From positions 17,933,501 through 17,997,500 of the forward strand of contig CM028899.1 in NCBI GenBank assembly GCA_016801885.1: DNA of 64,000 nucleotides, given 5' to 3'. Shown one piece after another: positions 47,810 through 58,391 of this stretch. The position numbers were made by a program, and so were the translations under genes. Positions within the stretch are counted from its first letter, which is position 1. Each line of letters starts with the position of its first letter. The stretch is from Toxotes chatareus. Lineage: Eukaryota; Chordata; Actinopteri; Toxotidae. A model generated the notes under the pieces. That model did no database searches. It was given only the letters and a program-made list of their open reading frames with translations, and was not told the DNA's origin.

Positions 47810-49880
47810 ACATGTTGTTATATCTGCTCATCAAACTTTCAGCATCAAGTCCCAAAATGTCCAACAATTCCTTTAAGTTACAAGCGATCATATATTTTAA
47901 GGGGAACAAAGTACTGTCAGTGATAAAACAAAAATGCTGGGGAGTGCAGAACAGATAGAACTAGAAGGCACACAAGTGTGACAAGTACATGATGTAGAAA
48001 AATAACAATAAACTCAAATTGTCAAGGTATTCCTTCGGGGGGGAATATTATTTAATGAACATTTGAACGGCTCATTAATCACATTGCATGTGGCCATCAG
48101 GACCCGTCATTTTCAGTGAGGAAAGATAAGCAATACAAAGCACCAAGTATAGAAACTTTTTTTTTTGTTCCCACACAATGTGACAAATGCCCAGTGAAGA
48201 AATCTGGCAGAGTGAAATGCAAAATGTCAATTGTCCCTCTCAGGAAAAAGCTGCTCTCAACTCATTTGATGAACCTATGACTCAAACAGTGGCATTCTGT
48301 GAAGTTGTACAGTTTCGTGTATATCCTTTTTGGCATTTACAGTCAAACTGGTGACATTTAGAATCTAAGTTTTTCAAAAAGCTTGTGCTGAATTTCTTTG
48401 AGGTTAACTTCAGCATATTGAAAATCACCTATTCTCAAGCTCTGCTGCTTCCCTGTATCATACTGAAATACCTCAGCAATAAACGTAAGAAGCTGAGATG
48501 TTAAGGTCACAGGCAAAATTAGAAGTTCATACTTACATCATACATACAAATATCCATAAAAAGAAGACAGATCACAGTCTAGTTACGTTGTGTTCATAAA
48601 AGCATTGTTCACCTCACATCTGGCACACACAGATTTATGGTAGAATAAATGTTTGTGTGTTATAAACAGTCTTCTCTTATACAAAGGTAATCATCAGTAG
48701 CTGAGTCAGAATGCTTTCTGCTCTCCCACATCAGTCACATAAGCAGGACTGAGAGGGTCATGATGTTGTAAATAATCACCTGAAGTACATCAGCGTTGAT
48801 CCTGATCCTGTGTTGGTAAGAGGACAGCCACATCTCATCTTTTAATCAGTGTGAGCTCACATCTTAATCCAACATTTACTCAAGACTTTCCCAGAAATCA
48901 GCATTGACCTCACAGCCTCTGTGCATCATTGATGGCGTCTTGCTACATAAATGACTGGATAGGGGTAAGTCATGGTATAGGACACTTTGATGATTTTTCA
49001 TGGTTCCAGTTGTTTCTTAAAAACTTTCTCATTCTCCCAACTGGTTTCTCTCTGATACCAGGCCTCTGACACAGAAGTGCAGACAGATTCAAGAGATAAC
49101 ACAATGACGTGCTGACTGACTTTAATATCAACAGTCTTGGCTTTTCATGCACAACAGCCACCTGTTTAGTTCAGATATTAGGACTGAGTCTCCACAAGAA
49201 ACGCTGTTATTGCCATTCTGCTTGTTCTGGATGAGACCTGGGAATGTTTGTCTTAATTTTAATTCTACATGTCTTTAAACCCTCATTAATATATTTTTTC
49301 TTGTCACTTTGGGCAACAGGCAAACACAAACACACTAATCCCAAAACAACACATTTCATCACCTTAAAGAAGTTGTTGCACATTCAACAGCAAAGGGGCA
49401 ATATTAACATTCCTTTCAAGTCGTGTTTCTGGCCACCTGGCAAATGTAAGTCCAATATATGTGCATTTTCCATTTGCACATAAAAAGCCTGAGTGGAAGC
49501 GCAATTTAAAAAAAAAAAAAAAAAAAATCGAAATATCACAAAAAGCTTTTTACGCTTGGCTGAGGTGGAAACATTGTGTTAGTGAATAAATCATGTCGTA
49601 CGTTGAACCAGGTTCACTGAAGTTTCCGCTCTTCTAAGGCGATAAAAATAGCAGCAGATGTGAACCAGTGAGGAGACTGTAACGATCCACAAATTCATAC
49701 ATAAAACAGACATAAACTCCATATTTCTATCACATTTTCCATATTGTTTTCATTTGCTTGTTTTAATCACGTCATCTCATTGTGCTCTCTTCTTCTGCAA
49801 CAGTTTAATGGCATCCAAATGGAGAATTAACTATTATAGAGCTAGCTATTATGTTTAAAACAAAAGCTTCTTTCAGCCAG
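47810..49880. other. Non-coding DNA
   Basis: AT-rich sequence with an A-run at about 49507-49527. Nothing recognisable as gene or mobile element. Confidence 0.45.
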
Positions 49881-49919
49881 AGGTGGTTTATAGTAAAGAA
49901 TAATTCAGTCTTAGATGTT

Positions 49920-50250
49920 GCAGTGGGCAGGCAGGTAATCCAGAACTGGGGTCCGTTAACTGAACCAGACCAGTTGGGAGCAGGAAGCAGATTGGATGAG
50001 CATCCACAGGTGCAGGAGCAAGAGGAAACACAACACTGGGAATTGAATCACATGTTACCACGGCTGAGGAAATGGTTGATGAGGTGATTTCCAACAGGTG
50101 AGCAGGAGATCAGGCGACAGGGAGCTGAAAACAAGGCCAACCACACCCAGGCCTAGACACACACACACACACACACACAGGAAAACAGACAAACAGGGGA
50201 CAAACGAAAAAAACCGCAAAAGAAGAGGGGGAGTCTGCCTGCTCCCAACA
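49920..50250 (+). repeat. Purine-rich dispersed repeat, copy B
   Basis: Same block order as 36330-36690: GGAATTGAATCACATG, ACAGGTGAGCAGGAGAT, CCAGGCCTAGACACAC and CAGGAAAACAGACAAACAGG, including an expanded (CA)n at 50158-50180. Same strand. Family not identified. Confidence 0.6.
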
Positions 50251-50264
50251 CCAGGTGTTTATCC

Positions 50265-51204
50265 TGATGCATTTAACACCTGGTATTTGCATATCAGAAG
50301 TGGACAGAAACACAGATTAAGCTGCATTTTCTTTTGCAGATTTTTTCAATATTTGCACTAAACTTGAATGTAGACCCGACTATACTCACAAAACAAGCGA
50401 TTTCTGCTATTTGATGCATTGCTACTTTAAAATTAGTAAGTACATCTGCTTCACATACACCCAGGCTTTTACTTGTACTGTCATCTAGTGGTTGGTACAT
50501 GCTTTGTCCCCCCTTTGTTCAGGGCAACATTTCAAAATGCGCCGTTGCACAGTGCTACACCACAGGTGGGTGTGATCAAGGACAATAGAATTGAACTTTT
50601 CAACCTTCTGTCGTTGTTGTTACCCATTTCTTCTCTCGATCCTCAATATAACCTTCAATGCATTTTTGAAGTATTTCAGCCTTTCATTCGCTCCATCACC
50701 TGCCAGCAGCACAAACTGTGCCCCCCTCCTGTTTGTTCCAAAACAATCCTGCTCTGTAAAGCATCCAAGCCGATATCCCACTATTACCAGTCTGGTGACA
50801 AAACTGTGAAACACTAATTACACCAAAGTCCCGTAATTCTGATGTAAAAACACTACATGTCGAAGCTTTGAGTAGCCCAAAGGTGCTGCAGCTGAAACCA
50901 CATTGCCTCTGATCCATGGATCATAGCAAGCGAGTGTGAATGAGCTTTACACCAAGGACTGCTGGGCCCTGCAGTGTGCTTTCCCACCACATCAGACATC
51001 TCTGAATGCTCAGATGACATCAGACTGACAAGTGTTACCAGGGCGTTTGACATTTGACTCAATGTTTCATGTCAGATTTGAGACAGTGGTTCAAAGGTGC
51101 TGCATCAAAATTCAGCAGTCACCTCAGGTGGAAAACCTTTTGCTATTTACAGTGCCTGTAAATGCCAGGGAAATGCCACCAAACACGGGATGATAAACGT
51201 GTAT
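50265..51204. other. Non-coding DNA
   Basis: No gene or mobile element recognised; open frames are short and lack family features. Confidence 0.45.
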
Positions 51205-51362
51205 TTCTGTGTGTGTGTGTGTGTGTGTGAGGTTTATATTGAAGCATTTGTGGATCGTCTGGTGCTAATCTCTCTGTGTTGATTTGTTTCTCGACTGATC
51301 CATCAATAAAGTCTTACTGCATGCAATGCTAATCCGCATTTTACAAACACACACATGCGCAT

Positions 51363-51363
<1 letters not shown>

Positions 51364-51439
<76 letters not shown>

Positions 51440-51458
51440 ACACACACACACACACACT
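51364..51458. repeat. Long (CA)n microsatellite
   Basis: About 47 CA units with a single CC interruption at 51438-51439. A shorter (TG)n run lies at about 51209-51229. Confidence 0.97.
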
Positions 51459-51616
51459 CACTCACATGCAGATTCTTCACTAGATTGATCCTGCTGATAA
51501 AAACAGCTTAAACACCTGATTAAACCCTTACCACACAGCCATCTGTATCACCTTGACATACATAGACAATAGGTGTCCCCTGGTTGCTATGACAACAGGC
51601 GTGCAATAATTCATAC

Positions 51617-52130
51617 ATGAAGGTTCTTGTCTTTTCTCTTTCCCTCTTTTCATTAATTTTTATTTCCTTTCATCGCGCTCTTATCTTCTTTAATCTCTTT
51701 GTTCCTCCTTTCCCCTTTCTTCTATCAAATCATGTCTTCTTCTGGTCTTTTCTTCACCTCCATTTGCTCTCTCTCTCCTTTGTTTTCTTCATTCTCATTT
51801 TCTTCATTCTCATTTTCTTCCTCCTCCCCTGCCACACCTATTCTTTCTCTGTCTTTCATCCCTGCTCCCTCATACCTTCTGCTCCTGAATCCCTCCTTGT
51901 TACTTTCTTTCTGTACCCCCCTTCTATCATCTTTTGCCTTCCTGTTCAGCCACTCATCTACTCCTCTCTCCTTTCTTCTCCTCCAGTCCTTCTGCTTTTC
52001 CTCTTCCCCTGCTTTTCTAAATGCTTCACATTCACCCCTGCTCCTGTTTTCTCTTCTCCTTCCTCCCTCCTATGATTACCATCTTCCTCTCCTCACTTCT
52101 TTTCCCATTATTTCTCCCCCCCTTATCAGC
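51617..52130. repeat. Pyrimidine-rich strand (low complexity)
   Basis: About 500 bp in which the plus strand is overwhelmingly C and T, including a duplicated TTCTTCATTCTCATT unit near 51783-51815. The bias removes stop codons and opens two long Ser/Leu/Phe-rich frames (152 and 148 codons) that are artefacts. Confidence 0.8.
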
Positions 52131-52295
52131 AATAACCCAGTTTAGTCGAGTTTTCCCATTCCAGATCCCGTCACCCTGCATTACCTCAAAGTTTCTTACT
52201 GGGTGTCCCTGTGTGTTATTTATGTGTACTCGTCTCTATATGTGTGTGCTCTTTCCTCCTGCTACCACATACACAAATAGCAGCGAGGGGGTTGG

Positions 52296-52503
52296 GCATT
52301 AATATTCAGGCCCTCCAGGCATTTGATGCTCAAGATATTTGGTACAATATTGTTTTCTTTTTTTTTATTTTCCATCTGTATTTATTTATTCTTTAGGTGA
52401 TGGGATTGAACATAAATTCATTCAGCAGTAATATTTACGCCCCGAGGCGTTTTTTAAGAGTTGTTTTCAGATATTGGCGCAATATTGTGGTCTTTTTTCT
52501 TTG
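52296..52503 (+). repeat. Diverged tandem duplication, about 135 bp
   Basis: TAATATTCAGGCCCTCCAGGC at 52300-52320 matches TAATATTTACGCCCCGAGGC at 52429-52448. AGATATTTGGTACAATATTG at 52333-52352 matches AGATATTGGCGCAATATTG at about 52469-52487, with T-rich sequence after both. Confidence 0.6.
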
Positions 52504-53108
52504 TTTGGGACAGTGCTCGTGGCATTCTACCTTCTGGTCCTTGTATAATCAAATAAAAGTTGTAATAGTAAATATAGCCTGTCTTGTAGGCAGCTGCTGC
52601 TGGTGCTTCACATCCAGATAGCCTTTTTGGACTTGTGTTTGTGTACATGTTATGTTATACGCAACAGGTGTTTGTGTTGTTTATTTCACTGGTGAAATAA
52701 TGCAGTTTTGTTAGGTCCTGTAGTGTTAGAGAAATACACCAGGCCAGTACTGGATGCGTTTTTTTACTGGACATACTCAAAGTCATTCACAACTGATACG
52801 AAAAAGGTTCCCAAAAACATATCAGATGTCTGAGAATGCAAAGATCCAGTGTGGAGGGGAGAGTGAATGAGAAAGTCTGGAATACGTGCTGAGAAAGCTG
52901 ACTCAGGCTGTGATCACACAGGATGTATTTTTAGCCATGTGACCTTTTCTAATTAGTTTCACTGAGTTTAAAATGTCTGTCAAAACACAGCTATTATCTG
53001 ACTAGGAAGACCTCCTAACTTATAATGTGTACACTGTGTATCTGCATGTTCAAGGTGGAACCTTTCACTTTTCCCAGTATGGGTTTCATTTGTGTATGAG
53101 CAAGAGTG

Positions 53109-53583
53109 TGCAGTTTGATTTACATGGAGGTTCTGCTTTATTATTTGTCCCTGTCAGGAATGTTTTGTTGTATATAGGAGTTCATAATCTGTGCAGAACA
53201 CTTTATTATTGATGATACCATGTCTGTTGTGTCTGGTTTGACATACTGGCACGTGTTTTTAACAGCTAAATCCTACTTGTTTAAAGTAAAACTGAGCAAA
53301 TAACCTTGTTATCCCTTGTATTTCTTTCAAGTATGTGCTGGAGCATCTTGTTTTATTCACATTTATTACTTTTTCTGGTATGTTTTCTTTTATATAAAAG
53401 AAACCCCCTTATACTATAATGTATATGTGTAAGATAGATAGACAAATGTACAGATAAAGATAAATATCTGTGAAACAGTTGCAGTTTTATTTGTGTGAAG
53501 GTTCTGCTTTAGTTGTCCCTGTCACAGATTGTACTGTTGTATTGGCCTGTGGGTTTTATTCTGTGTCGAATGCAATTTATTAC
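53109..53583 (+). repeat. Diverged direct repeat, units about 370 bp apart
   Basis: Unit 1 (about 53109-53210) has GGTTCTGCTTTATTATTTGTCCCTGTCA and then TTTTGTTGTAT and ACTTTATTATTG. Unit 2 (about 53480-53583) has GGTTCTGCTTTAGTTGTCCCTGTCA and then TACTGTTGTAT and CAATTTATTA. No coding potential. Confidence 0.65.
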
Positions 53584-53789
53584 AAGTCCCTTTGTGCTAT
53601 CCTGCAGTGGGAGGTTTGGGTCTCTTTTTTTTTTTAATCATTTATCAGTAAAATCCATTTTGTTTTTTGCATTCTGTTTCCACATCGCTCCCTTTATTGC
53701 CTGTCAGAATAAACTGGGTTCAGCTCCAAACTAATCCCAATGTCACGGCATCTTCATTGCTAACTAACACTATGTGGGTGAGTATCATT

Positions 53790-54045
53790 GTGGTGCACAG
53801 GAGACAACAGTTAGGAGCATGAACACAAGGAAGAAAGTCAAAACCGCTGGAGCTAGGAGGCCTGACATTTTACCTCTGTAGAAGGCTGAACAATCTGGGG
53901 TTTTAGATACTGCTAGGTTGATGAGCTGATGAGTGGCAGGTGTGTTGGCTGATGCAGTCCAGAGGGGGAGTTGATTGGAGTAGCTGAGGTGCAATAACTG
54001 TCACCACACCTAGAGACAGACACAAACTCACAGAGAGAAAGACAG

Positions 54046-54082
<37 letters not shown>

Positions 54083-54180
54083 AACACAGGAGAGGGGGAA
54101 AACAGGAGAACACAAGGAGAGGGAAAAAAGTCCTGGAGTCCAGACTGGTACTGTGACAAGAACAGGTGAAAAAAAGAACA
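53790..54180. repeat. Purine-rich dispersed repeat with (GA)n
   Basis: AG-rich sequence with a (GA)16 run at 54048-54079 and GAGTGGCAGGTGTG. Resembles 23030-23470 weakly. Overlapping minus-strand frames (Ser/Leu repeats) come from the (GA)n run. Confidence 0.4.
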
Positions 54181-55082
54181 TTTGATGAGGATAATCTTAC
54201 TGTAATTATGTAACATTACTGTCATGTCTTTCTTTTGGATAGAAATGGGTTTTAATGTAATTTTAATGTATGCATGGAGAAAGAAAGCATGAATGCTTTT
54301 ACTCTTATTTAGAGTGGGGTAGTGGTGCACTTCAGTCACTTGTAGCCAAAATGAGTATTACACTAACGAACGCTTCACCTGGAAAAGCCTTTCTTTAACC
54401 TGTTTACACAGATGAAAGGAAATTAAGGAAATTTCAAAAGATTATCTTGACAAAGGAGACAGGAGAGAAAACAATTTAGATCAGACTTTGAAGATGGATC
54501 ACCAGAACTTTTCTTTTGAGGAAATTATGACGGAACCAAGTTTCTTTCATGTCTGACTTCATATGTTGTTGCTGTCTGTTTTGTTATTTATGGTAATGTA
54601 TAGTATTTTTATAGGTATGAAAAGTACTGCCCTGTATTGTGTTTTATAATACAATATAAAATATAAAATATAACCCTGTGCAAAATGAGCGTGGGGATCG
54701 CAAAGGCAGGAGGGGAGATGGAAGAATGATGTTATAACTGTGAGTTAGGATGAAAAACAAAGGAAGCAAAAACTGTTTTCAACTCCGTCTATCCCTAGAT
54801 AAACATCCAAGTTTTCTCTTTTCAACGAATTTGATCAAAATCAATCATTTACTGCTGTCTTCCACAACGCAGAGCAACCCATTTCCCATTCTGGGTTATT
54901 CATCTGGCTGAGGAAGCTGACTTGGGGATCCCATGATTGCTTCTCCAGTGCTTCCAGTTTGCAGTCAGGTTCTCCCAGTAGTGACTGGGGCCCGGATGTT
55001 ATCTCAGAAGCTGCTGAGAAAAGTCACTGAGGACAAACCCGACATTAAACTTTCAGCTGAGGAGAGAAAATACTTCAACAGT

Positions 55083-55255
55083 GATTCAATTTAATGTTCT
55101 GTTCAGTTTCTCCCCGAGTCATATTTCAGTTAAACCATTCTGTAATAATGTGACACACACACACACACACACAGAGAGAGAGAGACTGATTCATTGATTA
55201 TATCACGTCTCCTGCAGTCATGTTTCAGTCAAATGTTCACTCTGTAATAGTGTAG
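55083..55255 (+). repeat. Diverged tandem duplication around a microsatellite
   Basis: AGTCATATTTCAGTTAAACC and TCTGTAATAATGTG (about 55118-55152) match AGTCATGTTTCAGTCAAATG and TCTGTAATAGTGTAG (about 55218-55256). An (AC)n(AG)n run at 55152-55186 lies between. Confidence 0.65.
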
Positions 55256-55474
55256 CTGGCCTACTTATGGCCTGATTGGAACCTAATGAAATCTTTTAAT
55301 GAGCAGTCTCTGTGTGACAGCCTCTGGAGGCTGAACTCACTCACCGCTATGTGTGTCTGTGTGTAACTGTCAATGTGCTTGTTTGAGCATGCAGCAAGAA
55401 CTGAAGTTATTTGTGCAGAGCATGGTGCATGGATGTGAGCGCATGTGTGTGCATATATGTGCCCCTGAGTGTGT

Positions 55475-55502
55475 GAGTGTGTGTGTGTGTGTGTGTGTGT
55501 CT
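55475..55502. repeat. (TG)n microsatellite
   Basis: About 13 TG units. Confidence 0.95.
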
Positions 55503-55924
55503 GGTTATATGAGCATCCAGTTTCCTTAAAAAGCCTTTTTTTTCTGAGCCTGGAAGGGATTCTGGGCAGTGCCAGAAGAACACAACACACCCGAGATAGG
55601 ATTAGCTCAACTTGAAGAGAACAACCTCAGAATAATTAAAATATATATATTTTTAATTTTAATCTGCTTCTCTCTATCAACCCCCTTCTCTTCCTACTCC
55701 TCTGCTTTGCATGCAACCCTTGTCTAAAATGTTTCCTCTCTCCCTCCTCTCCCCTTCCTTCCACTCTTCTGTCCTGCTTCCCTGCATGTAATTTTAGTTT
55801 TTTTTTTTAAATGTTTTCTCTGTCTCTTCTTCCCTGTGGAGTGTAGGAGCACATAAGTAAAGAAGCTCTTATCCTCGCGCCGACGAGTAGATAAGAATAG
55901 GAATTACAGAGGCATTTACTGGAG

Positions 55925-56060
55925 AGGGAGATGGAGGGGGAAGTAGAAAGAGAAGGATTGAGTGATCCAGACAGAGGAGAGGAGGGAGGAGGAGGGAGGG
56001 TGAGGGAAGGTACGAGCGAAAAGAGAGGGGGGAGAAGGGAGAATGACAGAGGAGAAAACA
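55925..56060. repeat. Purine-rich tract
   Basis: The plus strand is almost entirely A and G for about 130 bp. Minus-strand Ser/Pro/Leu-rich frames over it are composition artefacts. Confidence 0.75.
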
Positions 56061-57150
56061 CAGAGCTGCACACAAAGAAAGGGACACAAGCTGTGCTACA
56101 CCACTTTGGGCTCACTGGTGAATTTACTGAAATTCTTTTTTTTTCTGTTTTTATTTTTTGTTTGTTGTTGTTTGTTTGTTTTTGGGTTTTTTGCTCACAG
56201 CTAGAAGTTTACAGAAGCGTGACTGATACACAGAACTTCTTAAATGGTTCATCTGAGGACAGGGCCAATCCCCGCTCTCTTAAGGCCCATCTAAGCACAG
56301 AATATACAGGATCTGATGAAACTTTCCCTTGTGCGGTAACAAGAGACTGTCACGGGCAGAAACAAGGCCAGTGGTCTCTGAGGACCCTGTAGCCTCTAAC
56401 AATATAACTGGGTAGTGTAATAACTTCAACGTCATGAAATGTTGCTGTAAATGGAGCGAAAATGTAAATTCATTCAGTTCAGTTATATTCAACACATTTA
56501 TTTATTGTCCCCCAAAGGGAATTTTGCTTTTGGCAGAGAAGCCGTGATTCGGTTGCTCTTGAGATTCCAAATCCGATGGCAGCTCCTGCACAAGCAACAC
56601 CCCCACCTCCCTCCCCTCCACAGCATGTGATACTGTCAGTAAGCTTTAATACGAAGGGAAGCATCCCGACTGAGAGCAGAGGTGTGCACTGACCAAGTAG
56701 ACAATAAAAGCCTGAATGAAAACTGTCAAACACTTTTTAAATTTTTTTAGCTAAATACATGAAGTTGACCACCATTGATAGATGGTGATTTCAAACTAAG
56801 AGGGTTTGTTCAGTATGTGATTCCACTTGTGATTCCATTTGCTACGCCACGTGGCCCCTCACCACAACACCACCAGTGTTGCGGCCTCGTCTATGGCTCC
56901 TTAAGGGGTGATTGGCTCCTACTTATAATTCTCGTTTGTTATACATCTGTCTCCCCAGTGGGATCAACGCCAGCGTGTTTCTCAAACAAAACTTGTGCAT
57001 TCATGCTAACTTGTGTCCTTCCTAACTGACATACTGTTATTATCCAGTTAACAGATCACATCACAGTTACCTTCATGAACCAACCACACACCTGCTGATG
57101 TTTAGTTTAGTAAATAGCAATGATTAGAGTGTTAAAGTGAATTAAATGTG

Positions 57151-57184
<34 letters not shown>

Positions 57185-58324
57185 CTGCATGGAGGATCAA
57201 GCCACAAACCCTGATATTAATATCTCTATCTGCGTTCCATCCTTTATCTCTAGGCACCAGGGAAGCAAGATAACACACAGAGGTGAATCTATACTGTTCA
57301 TGGGTTCAGAATGCCAGTAGATTTGTAGATTAGGCCCATTTCACAACGCTCTGTGCTGCAGTAGCTTGGAGATCCTGTGTAGATTGCTGACAACGTAATT
57401 CCCAAGGCTATCAGAGCTGATCTGCTGTTTTACCTCTGGATAAAACAATCCCAGGTCACAGACGTAGGACAGGCATGGTAACTGATGCAGTGCTCAGCAG
57501 ATTAAATCTATCATGACCCCGGGCAGCCTGCATGCAAGATAAGGTCATATGTCACTGTTGGTGGATAAGAATGACCTAAACACAGCTGATCTAGTGTCTG
57601 CTGGTCCTTGAGGAGAGTTTTTAGAGGCCGTCATGGATGTAATGAAGAAAAAGAGAGAAAGACACAGAGGAAATGGATGTTATGTCAGTTTTCTGGCCTT
57701 GCAGTCTCTTCCAACACTTGCTATAGTTTTGTGCTTTACACATATTGTAGAGCTGTTGGCCCAGGCTCCACAACACTGTTAGAAAACTCTGAACATGTGT
57801 GTGCATGGGAAAGACTCATGCTGGCTGTGTTCTTTAGCAAGTACCACAATGTTGTATCAGGTATGTTATCTCTATGTCTCACTGCTGAATTTGATGTTGC
57901 TAATGCTAAGGAAAATATTAGAGGCAATTCAAACACTTAAAGATAAAAGTCTCTAAACAAATTCTCTTTGCTCCCTGGACTCCAGATGACAGAGATTTCT
58001 TGTGGACCCAAAGAAGATTCTCCTGTACACATTGCAGTTGAGAATCATGAAAGAATGGATGGATTCTCATGGACTTGGACAGTTTGAGCTTAACAATAGC
58101 AGTGTTGAAGATGTTTACAACCTCAAATGGACCCAGGTCCCAGGGAAAGAGTCAACTCCTGAGCAATTTTCAGGGCATTCCATCTTCCATTCCATCTATT
58201 TGTCCTTTCAGGAAACCACACCAAATCAGTTAAGTATCCTGCCCGCCATACAACATTGTAAAACCTCCTGCTTATATGCTGTGTGTGCAGTTTACGCTAT
58301 TTAGTGAGTGATTTCAGTATTTAT
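56061..58324. other. Non-coding DNA
   Basis: Contains a (TG)n run at 57152-57183 and T/G-rich sequence at 56135-56190. No gene supported. Confidence 0.45.
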
Positions 58325-58391
58325 GGCTCCATGCACTGGGAATCAAACCGCGGATTAACGATGTCATGTTGACCTACTGAGCTTTAGAGCC
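58325..58391 (-). tRNA. tRNA-like sequence, degenerate (pseudo-tRNA or SINE head)
   Basis: On the minus strand the 67 bases start GGCTCTA and end TGGAGCC. These pair as a 7-bp acceptor stem with one G.T pair. GCTCAGTAGG matches the pol III A box, and GTTTGATTCC matches the B box (GWTYRANNCC). The D and T stems do not pair fully and the length is short, so it is probably a decayed tRNA copy or the head of a tRNA-derived SINE, not a working tRNA. No anticodon can be assigned safely. Confidence 0.4.

Noticed and set aside
51265..51511. Frames of Thr-His or Cys-Val repeats on both strands
   Set aside because: They are translations of the (CA)n tract at 51364-51458.
51617..52145. Overlapping 152- and 148-codon frames, Ser/Leu/Phe-rich
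   Set aside because: The pyrimidine-rich strand lacks stop codons. Two frames are open at once and neither shows a domain.
55807..56392. Ser/Pro-rich minus frames and a Glu/Gly/Arg-rich plus frame
   Set aside because: Produced by the purine-rich tract at 55925-56060; no domain or splice support.
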